Assembly (NCBI RefSeq): GCF_000308835.1
Contig: NZ_BAGN01000167.1
Location: forward strand, 1 to 64,000
Direction: 5' to 3'
DNA length: 64,000 nucleotides
From: Nocardia vinacea NBRC 16497
GTDB lineage: Bacteria > Actinomycetota > Actinomycetes > Mycobacteriales > Mycobacteriaceae
Shown here: positions 52,534 to 60,226 of the stretch, one piece after another
Layout of the letters: every line of letters starts with the position of its first letter
Numbering within the stretch: the stretch's first letter is position 1
Program-made: the position numbers and the translations under genes
Notes under the pieces: model-generated
Told to the model about the DNA's origin: nothing
Databases searched by the model: none
Seen by the model: the letters and a program-made list of their open reading frames with translations, nothing else

Positions 52534-53289
52534 ATGAATCGCATAGCTATCTCGATGACCATGCTCATCCCACCGCTGTTCCTGCTGTCACTGGCTCTGG
52601 CACAGCCGGTTTCGGCCGCACCGCGGGTTGGCGGGGCTCCCGTGGCGGTGCCTTGGGGATCTGCGGCAACCGCTGCGCCTGATGGCGGTTTACCCGGATC
52701 GGAAGTCGTGTTCGGGGAGTGCACGGGTTCGGCTTGTTCGGCGGGTGGCGGGCCGGTGCGGGTGCCGGATCCGCTTCGTGCTGCGCCACTCGTTGTGAAT
52801 ATTTCTCCTGGTGCGCCGGGTGTGAATGTAGCGCCGGATGCAGCCCGCGTGAACCTCGCGCCTGGGACGCTGGGAGTTGATATCGCGCCGAATGCGCTTC
52901 GAGTGAATATTGCGCCGGATGCATTGCGCGTGAATGTCTCTTCCGACGGACTCCGCGGAAATATCGCCCCCGAGCCACTCCATGTGAACGTTGCCGCCGA
53001 TGCACCGCGGGGGAACGTCACGCCCGACGCACTCCCCGTCGATATCGCGCCCGACGCACTCCGCTTGGACCTTGCACCCAACATGCTCCGGGTGGGCGGT
53101 GCGTTCGAAAGGCATTCGGTCGGCGGCGTGCAGACGTCGATCTTCGCGGAGGACGTGACGCCGCTCGCGACCGATATCGCGCGTGCGGGCAGTACCGGGT
53201 CGGCGAGTTCGTTGCCGCGGGTTTTCAGCGATCTGCTGTCGCGGCTGCTGGATCTGGTTCAGCAGGCTCCGCTTCCGCTGCAGTGCTGA
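52534..53289 (+). CDS. Secreted protein with eleven nonapeptide repeats
   Basis: A 251-residue exported protein. Signal peptide to about residue 28 (LFLLSLALAQPVSA). A linker with CTGSAC follows, then at residues 88-186 eleven consecutive 9-residue repeats, consensus V-N-[IV]-A-P-D-A-L-R. The tail is 65 residues with a C-terminal Cys. Strict 9-residue periodicity with alternating hydrophobic positions suggests a solenoid or fibrous surface segment. I do not recognise the family. It sits between rpsB and the M23 peptidase gene and may be co-expressed with the latter. Confidence 0.8.
   Translation: MNRIAISMTMLIPPLFLLSLALAQPVSAAPRVGGAPVAVPWGSAATAAPDGGLPGSEVVFGECTGSACSAGGGPVRVPDPLRAAPLVVNISPGAPGVNVAPDAARVNLAPGTLGVDIAPNALRVNIAPDALRVNVSSDGLRGNIAPEPLHVNVAADAPRGNVTPDALPVDIAPDALRLDLAPNMLRVGGAFERHSVGGVQTSIFAEDVTPLATDIARAGSTGSASSLPRVFSDLLSRLLDLVQQAPLPLQC
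52795..53091 (+). repeat. Eleven tandem 27-bp repeats
   Basis: Consecutive 27-bp units encoding VNISPGAPG, VNVAPDAAR, VNLAPGTLG, VDIAPNALR, VNIAPDALR, VNVSSDGLR, GNIAPEPLH, VNVAADAPR, GNVTPDALP, VDIAPDALR and LDLAPNMLR. The codons have diverged, so the array is old and kept at the protein level. Confidence 0.9.
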
Positions 53290-53295
53290 TTTCGG

Positions 53296-53841
53296 ATGAA
53301 TGATCTCGGCGGGGTCGGCCGTCTACATCGGCGGCGGCTCGGTTCGATCGTTCTCGGGGTTATCGCTCTGCTGGGACTCGTTGCGGAGCAGTCGGTTTCG
53401 GCTGCTCCGCACGGGGAGTTCAGCTGGCCGCTGCAACCACGGCCCGCGGTCGAGCGGCCCTTCGACAAACCCGCGCAGGACTGGCTACCCGGACATCGCG
53501 GGGTCGACCTGGCAGGTACGAATGGGCAGGCGGTACTCGCGGCCGGAGACGGAATCGTGGTGTTCGCGGGCACTGTCGCAGGCAAACCGGTCGTGTCGAT
53601 CGATCACCCCGGCGGGCTGCGAACCACGTACGAGCCGGTGCAAGCAGAGGTTTCGGTGGGCATGCGAGTCGGTCGCGGAACGCGAATCGGCGCTCTGGAA
53701 GCGGGACACGAGGGTTGCGTGGCGGTGGCGTGCCTGCATTGGGGCGCGCGACGAGAAGCAAGCGGTCACAGCCGACGTGAATACATCGATCCGCTCGGAC
53801 TACTGCACCCGACTCCCCTGCGACTGAAGCCGGTGACTTGA
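53296..53841 (+). CDS. Secreted M23-family peptidase (Rv2891-like)
   Basis: A 181-residue exported LytM-type domain protein. Signal peptide ending SVSA-AP (about residue 36). The zinc motif HRGVDLAG (H and D ligands, near 67-72) and the HWGARRE segment with the final His (about 149) indicate that the metal site is complete. Likely acts on peptidoglycan or as a LytM regulator. Starts 7 bases after the repeat-protein stop, so the two are probably one operon. Confidence 0.9.
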   Translation: MNDLGGVGRLHRRRLGSIVLGVIALLGLVAEQSVSAAPHGEFSWPLQPRPAVERPFDKPAQDWLPGHRGVDLAGTNGQAVLAAGDGIVVFAGTVAGKPVVSIDHPGGLRTTYEPVQAEVSVGMRVGRGTRIGALEAGHEGCVAVACLHWGARREASGHSRREYIDPLGLLHPTPLRLKPVT

Positions 53842-53910
53842 ATTCAGGGCCGAGCAGCCGCTTCGGAGGGTGCTCTTCCACAATGACGGTTTGGGCGCGA
53901 GGATCGGGTT

Positions 53911-54429
53911 ATGGGAGATGCGCTCGGAGATCCGCCGTTCACCTATGCCGAGGTCGGCGCGACGAAGGAGGTGCTACCTGCGGGCTATCACCGGTTTCGG
54001 CTGCGCCGCCGCATCGGGTCCGGGCGGGCGCTGTTCGAGCGCGCGGGTGCGGAGATCCTGGCGTATCGAATGCAGAAGGGCACCGGCATCTTTCGGGAGG
54101 CCGACACGCCGACCGCGGAGCCGGGGACGCAGCTGACGGTGCGGTTGGGCGTCGGTCCGGTCGGCATCACCGCGCCGTGCCGAGTCGTCTACGTCCTCGA
54201 CGAACCCGACCGGCGCGGCTTTGCATACGGCACTCTGCCCGGACACCCAGAGATCGGCGAGGAGCTGTTCACCGTCGAGTACGACACCACCGATGACACC
54301 GTCTACGGCCTGGTCACGGCGTTCTCCCGCCCCGGGGCCTGGTACGTGCGGCTCGGCGGACCGGTGGTGCGAGCCATCCAGCGCGTCATCGCCGGAAGGT
54401 ACCTCGACACGCTCCCGACCTCCGCCTAG
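53911..54429 (+). CDS. DUF1990 family protein
   Basis: A 172-residue soluble protein of the DUF1990 family: FTYAEVGATK near the start, LPAGYHRFRLRRRIGSG, then CRVVYVLDEPDRRGFAYGTL and HPEIGEELFTVEYD, all typical. Function unknown; the fold is thought to be START-like. Start ATG at 53911. Confidence 0.88.
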   Translation: MGDALGDPPFTYAEVGATKEVLPAGYHRFRLRRRIGSGRALFERAGAEILAYRMQKGTGIFREADTPTAEPGTQLTVRLGVGPVGITAPCRVVYVLDEPDRRGFAYGTLPGHPEIGEELFTVEYDTTDDTVYGLVTAFSRPGAWYVRLGGPVVRAIQRVIAGRYLDTLPTSA

Positions 54430-54534
54430 AAGACCGTCCGCAGTACGGCACGGAATACAGCATTCGACTGCAGCATTAACGGATTCGGCGCGCTCGCCTC
54501 GATCCGCGCCGAGCCGCCGCGAACGAACGTACGA

Positions 54535-54862
54535 TGACGTGCTCGACGGCCATCCAGACGTCGCGCTCGTGCCCGAGATCCCATCTCAGTTCGGGTCAAG
54601 ACAGCGGCTTCTACTGCAGCACAGCCGAATTCGACGCACTTTCCTGGATGGGAGACAACACGAAAACGTGCGCCGACTGCGCTGCTCTCGATGACACCGG
54701 CCTTGATGTCCGCCGTATCGAGGGCTTCGGCGTTATCGATGGCACCGAACGCGCAGCGCAGGCCGGAGATCGCGCTGCGGTCGCGGGTCTTATCGCGGCC
54801 GACAGCGCAGTGCGGAGGCGCTCACGCAAAGGTACGGATTTGTCGATGGCTTCGGTGGACAT
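54535..54862 (-). pseudogene. GatB/YqeY-domain gene with frameshift
   Basis: ATG at 54862 opens the YqeY N-terminus (VPLRERLRTALSAAI). A one-base frame change near codon 25 is needed to continue into TRDRSAISGLRCAFGAIDNA and EALDTADIKAGVIESSAVGA, which match the YqeY helical core. A further frame change follows at ERDVWMAVE. The gene is not translatable as a whole. Confidence 0.7.
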
Positions 54863-54932
54863 GGTCGCCGACCGTACGCGCGCCGGGAACTCGCGGGTCG
54901 AGCAATTTACCGAGCGGCACGCGAGCGCTATC

Positions 54933-56831
54933 TCACGGGGTGACGATGGCGAAGTCCGGATCCGGCGCGTCGATCACACCGACCACCGCGTTCAGCCCGC
55001 TGGGATCTCCGGCAATGGCGATATCGCCCGCGGCGACCAGTGCGCCGAGATTCTCGCCTGCCAACAAGGCTCGAATCAGAATCGACCTCGTCAAGGTGAA
55101 AGAGGCGTCCGGATCGGGTAAGTCGGCGCCGTCGGGCTTGTCGTAGTGGACCATCAGGCCGTTGCGCAGTTCGAGGCGGTAGGTGCGTTTCTCGTCGGTG
55201 ATGTGCCAGTCGATCACCACGTGCAGATTCCACGCCTTCGGTCCGTCGATGCGCAGCGCGATCACATCGAAGATCTGCTCTATGGTCAGCGCCTCGAGCA
55301 TCGTGGGCGCATTGGTCGTCGTCGGCGTGCCGAACGAGCCGTTGCGCAGCTCATAGGCTCCGCTGAGGAAGAAGTTGCGCCAGGTGGCGTTCTCCGCACC
55401 ATAGCCGAGCTGCTCGAAGGTGTTGGCCTGCAATGCTTTTGCCGCCTCATTGGCCGGATCCGCGAAGATGACATAGTTGATCACCTGGGCGACCCACCGG
55501 TAATCCCCTGCGTCGTAAGCGGTTTGCGCCTTACGCAGCACCTCGTCGACACCGCCCATGAATTCCACATGACGCCTTGCGGATTCGACCGGCGGATGCT
55601 CCCACAGATGCGCCGGATTGCCGTCGAACCACCCCATGTAGCGCTGGTAGATGGCCTTGACATTGTGGCTGACCGAGCCGTAATACCCGTGCGTATGCCA
55701 CGCATCGGCGATGGCCGGTGGCAGCTCCAGCATCTCGGCGATCTCACCGCCCAGATAACCCTGATTCAGCCTGCGCACCGTCTGATCGTGCAGGTATCCG
55801 TACAGATCCCGTTGCAGCGAAAGGTATTCCACCAGCCGCTCGGTATCCCAGGTCGGCCAGTGATGTGAGGCGAAGACCACGTCGGACTTGCGGGCGAACA
55901 GATTGATCGACTCGGTCAAATACTTGGCCCACACATGCGGGTCACGTACCAGCGCGCCACGCAACGTCAGCAGGTTGTGCAGTGTGTGCGTTGCGTTTTC
56001 GGCCATGCACAGCGCGCGCATATCCGGGAAGTAGAAGTTCATCTCGGCGGGCGCCTCGGTGCCCGGGGTGAGCTGGAAGACGATCCGGATTCCGTCGACC
56101 GTTTCTACCTGACCGGTGCTGGTGATATCCACCGTCGGCGGAATCAAGGTGATCGTGCCCAGCGACGTGGTCTGTCCGAGTCCGGCCCCGACCTGCCCCT
56201 TCGGCCCCCGCGGCAGCGCGGCGCCGTACATATAGGCCGATCGGCGCGCCATCGCAGTTCCCACATAAATGTTTTCGGCAACCGCGTGTTCGAGGAAACC
56301 GGCCGGTGCGAGCACCGGGCAGCGGCCCGCCGCAACATCGGCGACCGTCGTTACACCCATAGCACCGCCGAAATGGTCGGCGTGCGAATGGGTATAGATC
56401 AACCCGGTTACCGGCCGATCGCCTCGGTGCGCTCGATACAGCGCCAAGCCCGCCGCGGCGGTCTCCGCTGAGATCAGCGGATCGATCACGAGCACACCGG
56501 TGGTCCCCTCGATCAGCGTCATATTCGACAGATCTAGCCCGCGGATCTGATAGATGCCCGCTGCGACCTCATACAGCCCCTGCTTGACGACCAGCCCGGA
56601 CTGCCGCCACAGGCTCGGATTGACCGACGCCGGGCAGGTTCCCTGCAGGAAGGCGTAGGAGTCGTTGTCCCACACGATCTTTCCGTCCGGTGTGCGCACT
56701 TCTCCGGGCTCGAGTGCCGCGACGAACCCGCGGTCCGCATCCGCGAGATCGGCCGTGTCGGTGGGCAGTGCGGCCGCCGCTCGTTGCTGCTCGGCGACGA
56801 TGAATTCGCTCGGCTCGGTCGCTGTGCTCAT
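54933..56831 (-). CDS. Alkyl sulfatase (SdsA/BDS1-like, metallo-beta-lactamase fold)
   Basis: A 632-residue type III sulfatase hydrolysing long-chain alkyl sulfates. MBL zinc motif THSHADHFGG (H148, H150, D152, H153), then NFYFPDMRALCMAENATHT, FASHHWPTW and the helical dimerisation region (about 330-500). A C-terminal SCP2-like domain recruits hydrophobic substrate. No signal peptide is evident. GGAGG lies 6 bases before the ATG at 56831, so this start is preferred to the ATG two codons upstream. Confidence 0.93.
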   Translation of the reverse strand: MSTATEPSEFIVAEQQRAAAALPTDTADLADADRGFVAALEPGEVRTPDGKIVWDNDSYAFLQGTCPASVNPSLWRQSGLVVKQGLYEVAAGIYQIRGLDLSNMTLIEGTTGVLVIDPLISAETAAAGLALYRAHRGDRPVTGLIYTHSHADHFGGAMGVTTVADVAAGRCPVLAPAGFLEHAVAENIYVGTAMARRSAYMYGAALPRGPKGQVGAGLGQTTSLGTITLIPPTVDITSTGQVETVDGIRIVFQLTPGTEAPAEMNFYFPDMRALCMAENATHTLHNLLTLRGALVRDPHVWAKYLTESINLFARKSDVVFASHHWPTWDTERLVEYLSLQRDLYGYLHDQTVRRLNQGYLGGEIAEMLELPPAIADAWHTHGYYGSVSHNVKAIYQRYMGWFDGNPAHLWEHPPVESARRHVEFMGGVDEVLRKAQTAYDAGDYRWVAQVINYVIFADPANEAAKALQANTFEQLGYGAENATWRNFFLSGAYELRNGSFGTPTTTNAPTMLEALTIEQIFDVIALRIDGPKAWNLHVVIDWHITDEKRTYRLELRNGLMVHYDKPDGADLPDPDASFTLTRSILIRALLAGENLGALVAAGDIAIAGDPSGLNAVVGVIDAPDPDFAIVTP

Positions 56832-56879
56832 ATCCATCCTCCTGTGCTGGTCAGCCGAACATGTCCGGCCCGCAACGCA

Positions 56880-57188
56880 TTAGGGCCGTGGATCTGTAAA
56901 CCCGATTGCGGCCGCGACGCATGCGACGGCCAGCACCGCCAGCATCGTCGCCGCAATGACTCCCCCGCCGTGGCCGAAGCGCCCCCGATGCAAGGCGCGA
57001 TTGCGTGAAAATGACAGGGCCGCAACGGCTGCCATGGTGATCGCCGCCGCCGTCGGTGCGATGGCGACGGCGCGCCACCCGTTGGTCGCGGCATGATTGA
57101 CGAAAAGCGCGGCGACGACCATCGCGGCAATGGCCGTACGCCGCCACGCCAATGCGGTACGTTCGGCGGCCAGAGTCTCGGGGGTCAT
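56880..57188 (-). CDS. DUF202 membrane protein (second of pair)
   Basis: A 102-residue protein with about three spans and the DUF202 motif LAAERTALAWRRTAIA. The ATG at 57188 overlaps the stop of the preceding DUF202 gene (ATGA), so the two are coupled. Function unknown. Confidence 0.88.
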   Translation of the reverse strand: MTPETLAAERTALAWRRTAIAAMVVAALFVNHAATNGWRAVAIAPTAAAITMAAVAALSFSRNRALHRGRFGHGGGVIAATMLAVLAVACVAAAIGFTDPRP

Positions 57189-57550
57189 CGCAACAACACC
57201 ACGACGCACGCGAATACCGACACGACGGCGATACCCCACGACAGAATCGGCACCATGATGGTGTCGGGTAGCGGTTCACCGTTTCGCATGGCCCGACCGA
57301 CGCGCCGCCAATGTCCATACGCACCGACCGCGATAATCACGGCGAGCACGATGCAGCTCATCGCGAGTGTCCGGCGCAACCCCGACATCCGCACCGGCTG
57401 CACCAGCGTATGCACCGCGACACCGCCCGCGAGCAGGCCGAGCGAGGTGCGCATCCAGGCCAGGAAGGTGCGTTCGTTGGCGAGGGTGAAGCGGTAATCG
57501 ACCTCCTCCTCCCCCTCCTCGGATTCCTCGGCGGGGTTGGGGAGTGTCAT
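57185..57550 (-). CDS. YidH/DUF202 membrane protein (first of pair)
   Basis: A 121-residue YidH-type protein: acidic head (ESEEGEEEVDYR), FTLANERTFLAWMRTSLGLL as the DUF202 signature, and three spans. The paired YidH/YidG-like arrangement is common; function is unknown. Confidence 0.9.
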   Translation of the reverse strand: MTLPNPAEESEEGEEEVDYRFTLANERTFLAWMRTSLGLLAGGVAVHTLVQPVRMSGLRRTLAMSCIVLAVIIAVGAYGHWRRVGRAMRNGEPLPDTIMVPILSWGIAVVSVFACVVVLLR

Positions 57551-57712
57551 GGCGCCTCGGCTCGGACTGCACCATGGTCGTCGTCGGAATTCACGGGCAC
57601 CTCTCCATCGCTGGTCGGTTTACTGCCGCATGCGAACGCTCCGCTATGTCAGGCTAACGACCGGCGTTCTCGTCGTCTACGAAGATCACGATCGCGGGTG
57701 CCGCACTCCCGG

Positions 57713-58441
57713 TCAGATGGGTGTGGCGTCCTGGAAGGTCATCGCGAGCCGATCGACGGCCGAGGCCATGAGTGCGCGCTTGGGTAAGCCGAGGGAGCGC
57801 AATTCGTCGGCCCAGGCATGCTCGCCGAGGGACAGTTCGGCGCCGCCGGGTCGAGCACGCATGCCGGACGGTTCCATTTGCCACTGCGTGCAGCGGGTGA
57901 CCCCGTCGATGTGGGAGTACGCGTCGAAGGAGGAGCCCTTACGGCGTTGCGGGACCGCGAGGCCGGGGCGGACGGTGAGATCGATGATCAGTTGCCCGTT
58001 CTGATGCAAAACGCCGCGGCGCACGCTGCCCTCGTGCCGTGCATCGAAATCGGCGATTTCCTTGGGGAAGCCCCAGATGCCACGGCCAGCGGCCAGGGTG
58101 AATTCGCCGTCGACCGGGAGACGATGAATGAAGACGCCCGCGCCGCCCGTGGACAGAGCACGCAGATCGCCGAGCGCGCCGGCGGACCCAGCGGTGTGAT
58201 GCCGGACCATGAACGAAACACCGAACTCGTTGTACGGCCCGAGGTCGCCATCGACGTAATCGACGAAAACGAGCGTGCATATGGCACGACCACCCGGCAA
58301 CCGAAGAATCTCCAGGCCGGAGTATTCGAGGAGCCGCTGCGCTGCCGCCGCCGGTACCGAGTAGGTCGCCATGAAGGCATGTGCGAGCCGAATCCGCACC
58401 GGCATCTGTACTTCCTTGCCCAGCACAGTATGTGTACTCAT
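57713..58441 (-). CDS. Acetoacetate decarboxylase-family protein
   Basis: A 242-residue ADC-fold enzyme. LVFVDYVDGDLGPYNEFGVS, FIHRLPVDGEFTLAAGRGIW and GFPKEIAD are family hallmarks. The Lys of GFPKE corresponds to the conserved lysine region, but I cannot confirm the Schiff-base Lys pair of true acetoacetate decarboxylase. GTGGAG before the ATG at 58441 supports the start; another ATG 10 codons upstream is less likely. Confidence 0.85.
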   Translation of the reverse strand: MSTHTVLGKEVQMPVRIRLAHAFMATYSVPAAAAQRLLEYSGLEILRLPGGRAICTLVFVDYVDGDLGPYNEFGVSFMVRHHTAGSAGALGDLRALSTGGAGVFIHRLPVDGEFTLAAGRGIWGFPKEIADFDARHEGSVRRGVLHQNGQLIIDLTVRPGLAVPQRRKGSSFDAYSHIDGVTRCTQWQMEPSGMRARPGGAELSLGEHAWADELRSLGLPKRALMASAVDRLAMTFQDATPI

Positions 58442-58939
58442 CGGCTCCACCCCGAGACAGCAATGCAGCATGCGACGACCACCGAGCGGTCGACAAATCG
58501 TGCGGCGTCCACAAATCCTCCAAATTAGAACTCGTGTCAGAATAGCGATTATTTTGCGCTTACCGCACCGCTTTCATGGGCAAGAACACGTTTCAGAAAG
58601 CTGAGTCGTTTGCTGACAAGGTCGGGTCCAACTCGCACACGATCGTCCGCCGCACATCGCTTGCGGCCTGCGCGGACCTCGTTCAGCGAGTGTGCCGCCG
58701 CGACATGTGGTGCGCACCCGACCTCAACCATTCCACCCCGATCAGGGCCATCGTCCGCATTCCTGCAGACGATCCGGGTGACCTTGGTCCAAGCCAGGGC
58801 CACCGCCAAAATCACGGTCTCCAGTTCCGATGGTCATCCTCAACTCCGGCAGTCAAGCGCGGCCGGGCCATGACTCCGGTGCTGGAAAGCCGGCCTCCCC
58901 CATCGCGCCTCGGATCTTCGTCCGCCGCTCTATGGGCGG
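58442..58939. other. Gene-free stretch
   Basis: About 500 bases with short open frames on both strands, none recognisable. It separates the ADC-like gene from xerC. Confidence 0.4.
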
Positions 58940-59860
58940 TCAGGCTCGGGGGTGGGCTTGGTCGTGGACCTTTTTCAGGCGCTCGATGGAGACGTGGGTG
59001 TAGAGCTGGGTGGTCGCCATGCTGGCGTGGCCGAGGAGTTCCTGCACTACGCGCAGGTCCGCACCGCCCTCGAGCAGATGGGTTGCGGCCGAATGCCGCA
59101 GGCCGTGCGGACCCATATCGGGCGCACCCGGGATTGCCGAAACGACCTCGTGGACAACCGTTCTGGCCTGACGTTGGTCGAGCCGTTTGCCGCGGCGGCC
59201 GAGCAACAGCGCACGGCCGGAGTCGGCTGTTGCGAGTGCGGGGCGGCCGTACCGCAGCCAATTCGCAATAGCGTCGTCGGCCGGAACTCCGAAGGGCACC
59301 GAGCGCTCCTTATTGCCCTTACCGATAACGCGGACCAGCCGCCGTTCGCGATCGATATCGTCGAGATCCAAGCCGCACAACTCACTCACCCGAATGCCCG
59401 TCGAATACAACAGCTCCACGATCAGCCGATCTCGCAATGCCATCGGATCACGTTGCACTGCACCGGATTCCGCCGCATCCATAGCGGCGACCGCCTGCTG
59501 TGTACCGAGCACCGCCGGCAACACCCGATGCGCCTTCGGCGACCCGAGCCGCAACCCCGGATCGATCGACAGCCGTCCGGTGCTCGTCAACCACGCGGTG
59601 AAGGTCCTCGCCGAGGACGCCCGCCGCGCCATGGTCGTCCGCGCCGCCCCACCGGCCGACTGCGCCGCCAACCATGACCGCAACAACGCCAAATCTATTT
59701 CCCGCACCGCCGAATCCGCCGACCGCGCAACCAAATGCCCCAACAACGACCGCGCATCCCCCGCATACGCCCGCGCCGTATGCACCGACCGATTCCGCCC
59801 GAGCCGCAAATGCCGCTCATACTCCGCCAGCAATGCCTCGAGATCCTCCGGCAACTCCAT
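58940..59860 (-). CDS. xerC: Tyrosine recombinase XerC
   Basis: A 306-residue recombinase resolving chromosome dimers at dif with XerD. A SAM-like N-terminal domain (1-105) and a catalytic domain with R157 (TGIRVSEL), K181, H252 and R255 (HGLRHSAATH), H278 (LGHAS) and the nucleophile Y287 (QLYTHV). All six catalytic residues are present. Located in the conserved xerC-dprA-comM-yraN order. Confidence 0.96.
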   Translation of the reverse strand: MELPEDLEALLAEYERHLRLGRNRSVHTARAYAGDARSLLGHLVARSADSAVREIDLALLRSWLAAQSAGGAARTTMARRASSARTFTAWLTSTGRLSIDPGLRLGSPKAHRVLPAVLGTQQAVAAMDAAESGAVQRDPMALRDRLIVELLYSTGIRVSELCGLDLDDIDRERRLVRVIGKGNKERSVPFGVPADDAIANWLRYGRPALATADSGRALLLGRRGKRLDQRQARTVVHEVVSAIPGAPDMGPHGLRHSAATHLLEGGADLRVVQELLGHASMATTQLYTHVSIERLKKVHDQAHPRA

Positions 59861-60226
59861 AACCCCACCGTCACCGCGCGATCCCCCCTTGGCAAGTCAG
59901 CACGCCGCAACGCCGCGGGATTACCTGCCGTGGACCCGGCTCTGCCGCTTCACCGCGTCAACTGCATCTCGACCGGATACCTCCGACGTCAGCGGACGGA
60001 CCACGCCGGGCCCCGGTCCGGACCGACTCGATTCCATGACCGGCGTAGACATCGCCCGGCGCGGAATCCTCCTCCTGAGCACCGACGCACGCCCATCCTC
60101 GCGGCCGAGCACGCACTCCCGTCGTACCCGGGTGCGAGCCGCCCTCGCCGCAGAGTGTGACCAGCACCGTTCACAAATTGCCAGGTTCGCCTCCCTCCGC
60201 GCCGCGAAGCGCTGAGCTGTCGTCGT
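59861..60226. other. Gene-free stretch between xerC and dprA
   Basis: No gene is evident. M. tuberculosis has viuB in this interval; nothing like it is here. Confidence 0.4.

Noticed and set aside
58549..58815. Short minus-strand frame between the ADC-like gene and xerC
   Set aside because: The ribosome site is too close to the start and the sequence matches no family I know.
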